Below, in pieces: positions 13,551-24,192 of a stretch of DNA of 64,000 bases (position 1 is its first letter; every line of letters starts with the position of its first letter). Where the stretch lies: NCBI RefSeq assembly GCF_007655135.1, contig NC_045128.1, positions 4,402,001 to 4,466,000 of the forward strand, read 5' to 3'. The translations under genes and the position numbers were made by a program. The notes beneath the pieces are model-generated. The model worked only from the letters and a program-made list of their open reading frames with translations, ran no database searches and had not been told where the DNA came from. This DNA comes from Punica granatum (lineage: Eukaryota > Streptophyta > Magnoliopsida > Myrtales > Lythraceae).

Positions 13551-14623
13551 ACCAAATATTTATCTCTAAGAGGCAAATACAAAATTTATCTCTAAAACTC
13601 TTATATTGAGATAAATATAATATATGCCTCTTATATGGATTTTATTTGTCTCCATAGCACAAAATATCTATACTTTAATAAATAATAAATTTATATCACA
13701 ATTTCTAGAAGCAAATAATTCTTTTGCCTTTAAAACATAACTTTTGGAAACATTTAAGTAGAGACATATATAAAATTTGTCACTAAATCCGCTTATAGAA
13801 AGCAATAGATTTAATTACTTCTAAATCCAATTGTGTTTGCCCCTAATATATTCTTTCAGAGGTAAATTACAATTTCCTCTAAATCTAATAAACATTTGCC
13901 TCCAACTTAACAAAATTTATCTATGAAATAATTAGATTAATGGTTGAAATTTGTTGGACTATTTTTACTTTAACATAGAAAATTTATTAGATATTGATTA
14001 AAAAATATTAACTCTCTACAATAAAAGATGTCTTTTATTATTTTTAAGTGTAGATTACATTATGCAAATATTAATTTAAAAAATAGTTGCTAATATTTTT
14101 GTGTATTTTACCTCATCTAATGTGTTTTTGTATAATATAGATGCAATCGTCAAATTTACCATTCAAAGGAAAAAAAATTATTGAAATATATGCACAATAT
14201 TTGATTTACTATCATATTTACATATTAATTATTTTTTAAATTTTACATAAGTATAAATTTCACATATTTATAGAGGTCTTATATTTTATTATTATGAGAT
14301 ATAAAATGAATTTAAATCAAACATGCATTAGTGGTGAAATGGTAAGGGTGTAAGCTAAAATTGTTTTGCCTAGAGGTCAGATGTTCGAGTCAGATTCAAA
14401 ACATAATATAAGAGATATTAGGAATATTAGAATCAATGGTAACTAATGTAGTTTTCGTTTTTATTAGTGAGTTTTATTAATTATTACTAATTTGCCCCTA
14501 TAGACCTAAACAACATAGGTAAATGAGACAATTTACTCATTTGCCTCTTCAACTTTTGGAGACAAATGATGAGATTTTAGAAACAAATTTCACTATCTCT
14601 AATATAAGTTTTTTCTTGTAGTG
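13551..14623. mobile_element. CACTA-like non-autonomous element remnant
   Basis: The right end, read on the minus strand, is CACTACAAGAAAA, a terminal sequence seen in plant CACTA (Spm-type) elements. The interior contains many short direct and inverted copies of motifs such as GAGGCAAAT, ATTTGCCTC and TATCTCTAA, as expected of CACTA subterminal repeats. The left terminus is not intact, so the left border is a guess, and no 3-bp target duplication could be confirmed. A tRNA-like SINE head is nested at about 14.33 kb. No transposase coding was found. Confidence 0.45.
14326..14450 (+). mobile_element. tRNA-derived SINE-like head, nested
   Basis: A box A-like stretch (TAGTGGTGAAATGGTAAGGG) and a box B-like GATGTTCGAGTC about 50 bp later give RNA polymerase III promoter spacing. 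There is no folded tRNA and no clear poly(A) tail or target duplication. Probably an old SINE inside the CACTA-like remnant. Confidence 0.4.
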
Positions 14624-14820
14624 TAAGGTCAAGCTTTAATGATCAAAACGACCGTTACTCCCGGTAAACTAAAATTTTAGTGTCTCTAATATGTAGTGTA
14701 GGGTCAACCTTTAACGATCAAAACGATTGTTACTCCCAGTAAACTACTATTAAGGTTTATCTTTTCATATCATAGAATTCGTGCAATCGAACAGAACGAC
14801 TGTCACCCCAGTAAACTGCA
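14618..14820 (+). repeat. Imperfect 75-bp tandem repeat upstream of the MYB gene
   Basis: Two adjacent copies share GATCAAAACG, GTTACTCCC and GTAAACT; GATCAAAACG recurs at 14641 and 14716 (period 75). A third partial copy (GAACGACTGTCACCCCAGTA) follows 73 bp later. The first copy includes the CACTA-like terminus, and the second lacks about 12 bp of it. The array ends about 170 bp before the TATA box of the MYB gene. Confidence 0.7.
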
Positions 14821-14988
14821 CAATTGCAGTACGAACAAAAGAACTTTATTTAATAATCGCTGTAAATACACCGATCAGCTAGCCTAATCCGATTAGTTTA
14901 GCTTGTTAATCATGTGACTAATTGGAATTTTCCTGGATCAATCTTTGTAGTGAAAAGGTTTTTTCCCCTCTCAAAAGAGTCAAAAGGC

Positions 14989-14996
14989 TATAAAAG
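14989..14996 (+). promoter_or_regulatory. TATA box of the MYB gene
   Basis: TATAAAAG lies 264 bp upstream of the MYB start codon in a suitable context. Transcription would start near 15,020, leaving a leader of about 230 nt. Confidence 0.6.
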
Positions 14997-15252
14997 CACA
15001 GGACGAGCCCCCTCAAAAGGGCGGCCTAATTTTGAGCAATCACAACAGCAAAAACCCTCTCATCAGTTTCCAACCATTTCTCCCCGGCCTCTCTGCATCT
15101 GCGACCACCTACACACACAGACCAAACAACCAAAACCCATTACATATATACATACATATATATGTGTGTGTGTGTGCATAGTTAATTACATCCTTCCGAT
15201 ACTAAGATCTTATTATAACTGATATTATCTTCCCCTATAGCTCGAATAATTA

Positions 15253-16151
15253 ATGGGGAGGTCTCCTTGCTGTGAGAAAGCTCACATGAACAAAGGCGCC
15301 TGGACGAAGGAGGAAGACGACCGGCTCATCGCCTACATAAGGGCCCATGGGGAAGGCTGCTGGCGGTCCCTCCCGAAGGCCGCCGGCCTCCTGCGGTGCG
15401 GCAAGAGTTGCCGCCTCCGATGGATCAACTACCTGCGTCCCGATCTCAAGCGCGGGAACTTCACCGAAGAGGAAGACGAGCTCATCATCAAGCTTCACAG
15501 CCTCCTCGGCAACAAGTTAGTATTTATTTATTATAAGCAATTTGGCCTTCATATTATCACAAATTATATAATATCTGTATTTTGTACATTTTTTGATGGT
15601 TTTTTTTTTGGGGGTAAAATAGGTGGTCCTTGATTGCTGGTCGATTACCGGGCAGGACCGATAATGAAATAAAGAACTACTGGAACACGCACATAAGGAG
15701 GAAACTCTTGAACCGAGGCATCGACCCTTCCACCCACCGGCCAATCAACGAGCTACCGGCGTCGACAGGGGAACCCGTGACGAACATCTCATTTTCCTCC
15801 GCCGCAGCAATGGTGTCTAGAGTACAGCATCAAGAGAAGAAGGCCGATAATGCCGAAGGGTTCAAGATCAAGTTAGAGGAGAAGAACCCGGCTCATCAGG
15901 AGCAGTGCCCGGACTTGAACCTCGAGCTCAGAATAAGCCCTCCCCATCAAACCCAATACCCTCAGGCCGATCAGCCGATGAAATCCGGCGGGAGAAACCA
16001 CCTTTGCTTCGTGTGCAGCCTAGGGTTGCAAAACAGCAAGGAGTGCAGTTGCAACATTAGCGGGGGCAGAGGCAGCGGCGCTTCTAGCAGTTATGACTTT
16101 CTAGGGTTGAAAACCGGCGTATTGGATTACAGAAGTTTGGAGATGAAATGA
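15253..16151 (+). CDS. R2R3-MYB repressor, subgroup 4-like (one intron)
   Basis: Nuclear transcription factor; subgroup 4 members repress phenylpropanoid, lignin and flavonoid genes. Exon 1 is 15253-15515 and exon 2 is 15623-16151, with the GT-AG intron splitting the Lys codon of GNKW, giving 263 residues. R2 (about 14-64) and R3 (about 67-115) have the spaced tryptophans. The N-terminus reads [20 protein letters not shown], and R3 ends in [20 protein letters not shown]. The C-terminal half has an EAR repression motif LNLEL (186-190, then RISPP), a Cys-rich [17 protein letters not shown] stretch, and an ending [19 protein letters not shown]. These three together point to subgroup 4, resembling MYB4, MYB6, MYB8 and MYB308. 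The ordinary first R2R3 intron is absent, which is common in this subgroup. The nearest paralogue cannot be told from sequence reading alone. Confidence 0.93.
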
Positions 16152-16754
16152 CTCTTCGAAATTTCGATTTCTATTAGTGAAAAAGGAGAGGACTATTGAC
16201 AAAAGAGGTTGGTATATTAGTTCTACAATCTCTACCCTCTCCTCTCTGGTATTTGCTTCCCTTACTTTAATTTTCCTTCTATTTTTGTATGATTGCTAGC
16301 CAATGCATATAGTGTAGAATACTGATATACAGATTGATTTATTATTAACTACCAGTGTTGTGTTGATATTTGATTTTCCCTCTTGTTCATCATGGATCAC
16401 CATTTTTTCGTTTTCAGTGAAGTCATTGGTTCTTTAGTCTATTGACTTAGACTAGCTAATCTTACAAGGGTATCGGTTTGATCTGACCACAAAGTGTTTC
16501 TAATTCCAGTAGATCACCAATCATCCATTTTTTTTATATATTTTATTTCATTTCATACCTCTTCAGAGATGTTTTCTGAATGTTCAAACTTGAAACGGCA
16601 CCAAATCTTCAAAAGCATCATCTTCATTTATAATGCGGTTGTTTTATTTTTTTAGGTAGATTTTATGGTGCGGTTGTTGCTGCCCATTAAAAGAAAAGTT
16701 GGGTTCTTTAATTTGGTCTTCGTATGGGTTGTATGTGTAAGTGTGTCATGTGTG

Positions 16755-16757
<3 letters not shown>

Positions 16758-16792
<35 letters not shown>
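16758..16792 (+). repeat. (GA)n microsatellite
   Basis: Uninterrupted GA dinucleotides for about 35 bp. They create spurious Arg-Glu reading frames that are not genes. Confidence 0.95.
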
Positions 16793-16796
<4 letters not shown>

Positions 16797-18255
16797 TCTT
16801 TTGCCCTTTCCTTTTGTACTTTTGCTTTCTTCCCCTGTCAATTTCGAATTTGGAAGCTTACGAAGAAATATCATGAAATCGAGGGCTGAGTCAAGCCGCT
16901 GCTTGAATGGAGATCAATCTCAGCCCTTTCATTTCCTCTTTCATTTCTTTCGTGATCTCATTGAAAGACATCCTAAAATTAAAGTTAATTCGTCTCCATT
17001 TTAAAAAGATATACTGAAGCAAGAAAATTTAGAGGTCTAACTCAAACATATAACCATATAGACTACTTATGAAAAATAGAAGTACGTATTATATACAGAA
17101 GGGGATAAAAAGCCATGAGTAATTAAACTCGACAAGATGTTTCATGTGGTAAGGGGGTAGTCCTTTAGAACCGGACCTCGACCAACATCAACCTATATAA
17201 ATGTTATATCATGCCAGGTTGTTACCATATATAGAATTTCATCTGAATGTTCCAAGTTTGAAGCCTATTATATATATGTTGTTAGTGAGTTTACAGTGCT
17301 TTTATGTTGGTTTTTTGACTTTGTGTGGTGGGAGAAAATCCCACATCTTTTCCAATCCTTCATCTGTATGATTTCCAGTATATCTTCCATGTGACATCCT
17401 CTTACGGATCTTGTCCCTTTTTTTTTTGAAAGTGAATATAATATTTATACCAAATTAACAAAAAATAGTATAATACATATAAACATATTTGTTTTATGTA
17501 TGTATATCGTTCAAAATTTTGGTTTGGTTGGGGGGGAGGGAATTATGGACTTGGATTGGATAAGCTGTGAAAGGAGGAGAAAAGAGGGGGAAACAGGTGG
17601 GGAATAGGTTCGGTAATCAATCTCAATCTCTACTCATAGCATACAATAATGTTTTTTGGTACTTTACGCACGTCAAACATTAAATACGTACATGGACTAC
17701 TCATGTAAATTTAAACCCCGAAAGCGCCATTTCATATATAGTATCATTTTGTCCTCATCTTGTAATAACGAGTTGCCTGTGTACGGTGCATCGGTACATG
17801 ATCTGTAACGTCGAATTTTACCCGAAAGATCGATGTCCTCCTTTAATAGATGAAATGCGTGAAGGAACTAACAACTGTCGTAGTAGTACCATAATTCTAC
17901 CAAACCCCTAACACATTAATTGTTCCTCCTCTCTGATCTGATCCAACCAACCAACCCGATGTAGTTGGATGTATATAGAAATAGCTGACTTGGCTTTTAA
18001 TTAATTTTTGCCGTCGACGTGAGATGGGCACAGGAGAACGTGGAAAAAGTGCCATGTATATCGAATTGGAAATTTCACGGGTCGGTACTAAATTAAATTT
18101 GGAGTTTTATTAATCTTACGTCAGAAGGAATTTATCTCATTTTGTTCCATGTCAAATTTCACACACATTCAACTGCTTGCTCTCGTCAGATTATATCTGG
18201 ACCCACTCATTGCAAATAACGTTTTTTTTTTTTCTGAATAAAGTATATATTGAAA

Positions 18256-18477
18256 TTAAAGGTTAGAACCGATTACAAGAGTATTGAGATTCGAATACCC
18301 TTCAAAAGTACAAAGCGATTGAAAATTTGACCTTACGCCGAAATGGCTTAGATCATGAATAAGGATATTCTCAGTCCTAGAAATCCAAGAGCAAATCCAA
18401 TCCGAGAAAATGTTAAGAGACGCTAAAATGTCAGAAACTATACTTTTAATTTTCCACGGGAAAGAATGTGAATGCAA
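18256..18477 (-). pseudogene. LINE-type RNase H (RVT_3) fragment, C-terminal part
   Basis: The minus-strand reading contains FPWKIKSIVSDILASLNIF, then SWISRTENILIHDLSHFG. It follows the end of the RNase H-like domain of plant non-LTR retroelements, where a W..I..DI...... helix precedes W(V/I).R..N..AH.LA. No reverse transcriptase sequence is present around it, so it is a short decayed fragment. The family is assigned from motif spacing only. Confidence 0.5.
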
Positions 18478-19555
18478 AATGGCTTCTACTAGTATAACGT
18501 TGTTTGTTATATAGTAGCGTAGTTTGCCGCGCTATGCACTCGATTGTCCATTTTACACCCTATTTTCCTAGAGTCAATATATATATATATACCTGTGAAT
18601 CATTTTGTTGATCTCGCTCACAAATCTTTTGTTTTTACTATATGTATGAGTAAGATGTTATATATGGAGGATTCTTTAATATGCTATAATTTTTTTCCCC
18701 AAAAACATTATTATATTTAGTTATTATAATTATTAACATATGATTCACAGAAGTCAATTATGCCGGTTATGTATGTGTGCAACATCAGAATAGAAAAGAT
18801 TATTAGTAAATTGTTGACATGCCAATACAATATATGGCAAGGTCTTTGTGTAATTGCATAAGTTTTACAATCATTTTCATTTTTTTTAAGTTGAAAAATT
18901 GCTCTCTTTGATTCAGTCAAAATTTAATATACTATACTTTTGCCTGAAATAATTTTTCTAGGATTTTTCTTTTTCGGTGGATTTTCTAGGATCTTCTCTA
19001 TATATAGTAAAAACTTCTATTTTCCACATTATAAATACCCTCATGTTTAGACGGACTTGATGTTGTTTACCTTGTAATAATTAGATAAAGTCGAAATTGA
19101 AGTGATAATCATGCAATAAGATAATATAATATGATATATTAAAATATATATTATTCATAAAAAAAAAGATAATAGAGATTTTTTTCTATTACAGTAAACG
19201 TCATGAGTTTAGTATAACAAAAATAAAAATTCTAATGAAACATTTTAGTTATCAGGTAAGAGATTGTACCTTTTAATTAAAAAATATATTAATATATATA
19301 ACTAAAATATTAACTAATTAAATATTATAAGAACACAACATACAAACTATGTACAAATTAAATTCTTAGCAATTTGCATGCAAAAAAATTCACAAAAAAA
19401 TCTTGCAAAATATGGGAAAGTCGATTTTCGTATCGAAGATCTTGACAAAGATAGAATTATGATGGCATATGGCTCATTACGGCCAATTTCCTAAACCATA
19501 CAATAAGTTTTAGGATCTTCCTGCATCTCTATTGGCTTTTACACAGACGCGCGCG

Positions 19556-19558
<3 letters not shown>

Positions 19559-19594
<36 letters not shown>
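19559..19594 (+). repeat. (AT)n microsatellite
   Basis: Pure AT dinucleotide run of about 36 bp, preceded by a short GC-alternating stretch. Confidence 0.95.
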
Positions 19595-19598
<4 letters not shown>

Positions 19599-21169
19599 GT
19601 ATCGTCCCTCCATATAGAAGAATCATTTAATTTGCAATATCGAATGTAATTTTCTGAAGAACAGAAGTCAAAATGTTACGAGCTCGGCGATATATATACA
19701 TGTTGAGGACTTTTAATGGACGTCTAGAGGTCAAGAGAAGTAAGGTTCCCTACCCAAAATGGCGAACTACCCATCAATTCATCCAAGTTGGGTGGATTTC
19801 TGACCAAGTTGACTTCTTATTACTATTTTTCATAAATATATATTGGGGGTTGCTCTCCTCTTTTTCCTACATCAGTAGGATGCCCATGATGTGATGATGA
19901 TCGTTTGATGCTTTACGAACCAAAAAAAAAAAAATTTCACACATTAATGCTCTCTACCAACTTTACATTAAAAACTAACTCTTAATAATTGCCCCTGATC
20001 CACGAGACAAAGAAATTTATTAGAAATTTTTTTAAAAAAGAAACACAACTTGCAAATTTAGATTGATCACTTCACTGATAAAAAAAAAGCACATTTAAAT
20101 TCCTTAATCCTGAAAAACAAAAAAGAGAATTTCAATTTAAATACTGATAATTAATCAAATTAAAATTGTCATACCGTAATAGTTTTTTTTTTTAATTTTC
20201 AGCAAAAAGATTCAATGCAGTACTAACATCTATTCTCAAAATGAAATTAGGAAGTCATATGTTTGATACTCATCGGTCAGGCTTTCCTCACCTCCATAGT
20301 TTTCATTTTCATTTATCATGTGTGATGCTCATAGGCTTATCTTACAACATAATAAATAATGCGTCTTATCTATAAATAATAAGTCAAGTTATAAAGATGT
20401 TCAAATGAAGCGAATAACATGCAATTTCCCTGCACGATAAAATAACTTAAGATCAGATGTGAGAGTGAGTTCTTTTTTGTTCAAGAAATAATTAGGAAAA
20501 CCCTAATTGTATGTTGAAAGCAAATATAAGATAATGGTGACCACGAGAGAATGAGGACACATGGGTGGGTGGATACTTTTGATGCAATGACCAAAAAAAT
20601 GTAATGATGGCTCCCTTCCCCGCACATTTCATATAAGAAAAGCAAAAAGGGAGTCACTTTTCAAGTTTCCGCTCTTTTCTTTTTCTTCATCATAATCTTT
20701 TTCAAAGGTGTTAGGTAGATACAGCATTAGAAGCTTCCATTGGAGATATTTTCATCTTTTCCACCTTTTTTGGCTTTCCCCCGTCTCTTTATCCCTCAAA
20801 AAATTATTTGTTTAAGAAAAAAGTTAGTGCATGTTTTGTGGAAATCGCTACGGTCTCGGAACTTGACCGTCAAAGATGCTCTCGTTTTGCAAGGAGGACC
20901 ATTTTCACTCCCAACAGTCTCGGGCCCTTCTTGATGGTTCAATTTGGGATCGAAAAATTTTCGATATTTTATATGGAAAAAGTGGAGTGAAGTTGCTATA
21001 CAATCGATTGCATTTTGTACGATAATTTTACATTAGTCTCTTGGTTTAAATATGCCTAAATTTTTATTAAGGAGAATCGTAAGCGTAGTAAAGGATAAGA
21101 AGAGAAAAATATATATATATATTTTTTCACATATGTAAATTAATCTGAAAACCTAACATTATGAATATA

Positions 21170-21853
21170 ATAGTAACCATGGTTGTTAGACTCCCCAATC
21201 AAATCATAGATTCGCACGATTCTATGATTCATAGGGGAATTAGCGATAACAATTTCATCTCGGGATTCAAAATCTTAAAATCGTGATAGAATCGTAGAAT
21301 CGGTGAGATTCTACTGATCCTATATTAGAGCAGCGATTGAATTGTTTTTCCTCTTCTACTAATCGACGAATGAATGGAGAATCGACTCTTAACATGTAGA
21401 CTCCGTTGAAGTCTCCAAGAAAGAAAAAACTCCAGCCCTACCTTCTCCCATTGCTCAAATCTTGCCTTCTCCCGTTGAAATTGCCTCATCACTCAAATGG
21501 TCAATTGTAATCATTGTCCATACTCCTTTGGTTGAAACTGCCGATTGTAATCGCCGTCCTTTGAGCACTACCGTGTATTGCTGTCCGCTTCGAGCTCTCC
21601 GCTGTTGCTCTTATGTGCGTTGATGATGTTGGTGTTGGCGATGAAGATTTAGATGGCATTTGATATATTTGTTCATTCTATGTTATATTGTTAGCTTTTT
21701 ATTTATATATTCAGACTTTGAGTTATAAACTGTGATTTGGTTATATATATATATATATATATTTTAATTACAGATTGAATCTTACGATTCATGATTCCAC
21801 GACCTTCGACCGGTTCTAATTATAATCGCGATTCTGATAACCGTGATAGTAAC
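21170..21853. mobile_element. Non-autonomous hAT-type element with 8-bp target duplication
   Basis: The element (21178-21845, 668 bp) starts CATGGTTGTTAGACTC and ends GATTCTGATAACCGTG. These are imperfect terminal inverted repeats matching at 12 of 16 positions. It is flanked by an exact 8-bp direct repeat, ATAGTAAC, at 21170-21177 and 21846-21853, the target-site size of the hAT superfamily. Subterminal DNA is rich in GATTC/GAATC motifs; the interior is more GC-rich than the flanks. No transposase frame is present. Confidence 0.8.
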
Positions 21854-21929
21854 TATATAAAATAGAAATGCATATATATTTTTTTGGGTGAAGCAAGGTG
21901 TTATCGTTCAGTCATATAAAATTATAGAA

Positions 21930-22076
21930 ATGCTTTTTCTGCCTACATTTAATGCTGCCGAACGTGCCGAACAAGGGATAGTTATGTATAGCCCTTGAAC
22001 TTCGTTAAATTACAACATGTGCCACTGTCTCTTATTCGGCACAAAATTCGGCATATTTGGTCGGCAGAAATAGCAT
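21930..22076. mobile_element. Short MITE-like inverted repeat
   Basis: The ends ATGCTTTTTCTGCC and GGCAGAAATAGCAT are inverted copies with one mismatch. Inner TGCCGAA/TTCGGCA copies extend the pairing. No exact target duplication was seen; borders are approximate. Confidence 0.5.
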
Positions 22077-23783
22077 AGCTCATAAAATTATTGTTTCTCT
22101 GCCTACAAATAGGGTAATTATTGCCCTGACTTAATATTTTCTTTTTTGGTGAGTACTTAAGAATCTATAATAGATCAACAACACATCGCATGCACAAACC
22201 ATAAGGTGGGTCCTTATCCCTTTTGGATCCGCTCCTTAACTAATTTAAATAAAATGACCCCTTAATTAAAAGTGAATCCCAATATATAAATGCATTAATC
22301 GATTCATCCGGTCGTCTAGTTGATAGGCTACTTATGGATCACGGAACTTTGGTTAAATGTGAACAAAGTATCCAAAATCATTCCGCGTATCCGCAATTTT
22401 AGTATAGTACGACCTTCGTGCCCCCGCTAATAATAATTTGGTTCGAATAGGTGGCCTAATGACTGACACAGCAAGATGCGGCAACCAAACTAAAAAATAA
22501 CATCAAACTTGAATAGTATGTACTATGGTATTAGCTTGAGATAGATTGATTAGTCCTAAATTGACATCACTAACTAAGAGAAAAATATCGAGATGTTCCG
22601 TGCAGGACTGGCGATCTTGATGGATTTATTTCCTTTTTAAAAAAAAATTTTCGGCAGTATTTCCATTTTTTTTGTTCATCTATAATACAAAAGGATTTTA
22701 AATACTTTTACTAGTTAAGCAAAACTTTACAGTAGTTGATCTCAGAGTCCACTGGGTAAACGTGAAAAATCTCGATCCAACATGAATAATTACAGGATAA
22801 TTAGATAATTTAATCAGGATACATAGTAGGTACGTGGAGGCAGTAATGAGGTACGTATTTTTTTCCCCTCTTGGATTCGGTGACTGAATATTTAATCATT
22901 GCACCCTATAAAAAATATTTTCGTACTTGGAGAATAATGTTTCGTACAAAACAATCAAGTCGACTGCATGTATGAATAGGTCGACTGATGTTTTGTACGA
23001 AATATTTTTGTACTTGAATAACGTCTCGTACAAAAAGAATAACATATTGTACGTGAGTCTCGGCTGAATACTCAACCGCTAAATTCAAGAATTGTTGGAT
23101 AGATATACATATATATATATATAAATATATATATATACACACTTTTTTTTTGGAATAATTTACATGCTTATATCATGTGTATATCATGTATAAAAATATA
23201 CAATATATATATATATATAGGCATTTCTATATAATATAGTAATGTCCCATACAGGATGGTACCGATGCCGAAGGGTAGGTATACCTGTCTTTTGCATCCG
23301 AGCTACCAACTCTCATCCAAATGCCACTACACCAATTTAACTGACGATGATAACAAGAGTTTCGCTATCCGATTAATCGTTTCCGACCTCAAATAAGAAA
23401 TTCGAAAGAAGCTGCTTAAAGCAGTAAAAACTACCGAGATATATAAGTGATATCATGTACGTAAATTCTCAGTAACATAAAGTGAAATCTATATCCGGAA
23501 AGTGTCACATCCATCTTATATCATATGGAAGACATTAAACGATCACTCTGAACTCCGCAATAACCGACTACTAACAGCAACATTACGACGCCCTGCAAAT
23601 TACGAATGTAATATCTTAAAAAAAAGGCGATTCTGATTACCGGCCCTAATGTCTTAAGAGTAGTTTGTATAATTACGAATATAATATAGTATAATATAAT
23701 GATGTACTTTTCTTTTTTTTTTTGGTAGAAATATATAATGACGTACTTAATTACGGGTTTTGTTTTTTCCATTTATAATTAGA
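22077..23783. other. Gene-free AT-rich spacer
   Basis: No gene recognised. It contains a hairpin-forming inverted repeat near 22.95 kb (listed) and TA microsatellites at 23.11-23.22 kb. The stretch at 23,260-23,330 weakly resembles a tRNA-like SINE head on the minus strand but lacks a convincing box B. Confidence 0.5.
22938..23006. repeat. Hairpin-forming inverted repeat
   Basis: TTTCGTACAAAACAATCAAG followed by TCGAC pairs, about 14 bp downstream, with GTCGACTGATGTTTTGTACG followed by AAA, with a few gaps. A further diverged TCGTACAAAA copy follows at about 23,028. Function unknown; it may be part of a small MITE. Confidence 0.55.
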
Positions 23784-24192
23784 TAAATTGTACTGGTGGT
23801 CCAAAAAGTTTTATAAATGTTTTAATATGGTACAAATTTTTTTTTGCTACTTGATGGTACAAAGTGTTTCAAAGTTATTTCAGTATAGTACAAACCGTTA
23901 TCTCGCCATTAACGCCGTCAAACCGTCATTTACAAGACTGTAAATTTTGTACAATCATGTAACTTACGTAAAACATTTTGTACTATTAAGTTACAACTTC
24001 AAAACATTTTGCACCATCATGTAACATCCCACAAAAATCGATTTTGCACAATCAGCGTCGACTTAATGGCGTCAATGGCGATATGACGGTTTGTACCATA
24101 CTGAAACAACTTTAAAACATTTTGTACCATCAAATAGCAAAAAACAAAATTATATCATTTTATAAAACTTTTTGAACCACCAATGCAATTTA
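23784..24192. mobile_element. Fold-back MITE with long inverted arms
   Basis: The left end TAAATTGTACTGGTGGTCCA and the right end (TGAACCACCAATGCAATTTA) are near-perfect inverted repeats. Pairing continues for about 150 bp on each arm: ATGGTACAAA...GTTTCAAAGT, then the GTACAAACCGT...CGCCATTAACGCC block, against its inverse at 24.05-24.15 kb. The target duplication was not resolved. The arm structure suggests a Mutator-like MITE whose transcript would fold into a long hairpin. Confidence 0.7.

Larger units (their letters stand above)
16152..21177. other. Gene-free AT-rich spacer
   Basis: No intact gene was recognised. It holds the MYB 3' UTR, a GA microsatellite, an AT microsatellite and one LINE-type RNase H fragment (18.3-18.5 kb), all listed separately. 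The remaining open frames are short and show no domain. Confidence 0.55.

Noticed and set aside
16756..17004. Open frame beginning with repeated Arg-Glu
   Set aside because: It is a translation of the GA microsatellite; no domain or gene context supports it.
17140..17215. SINE-like head (TGTGGTAAGGGGGTAGTCC)
   Set aside because: Box A-like only; no box B at the right distance, no tail and no duplication.
23255..23335. Possible tRNA or SINE on the minus strand
   Set aside because: A weak box A resemblance but no cloverleaf and no box B could be found by eye.
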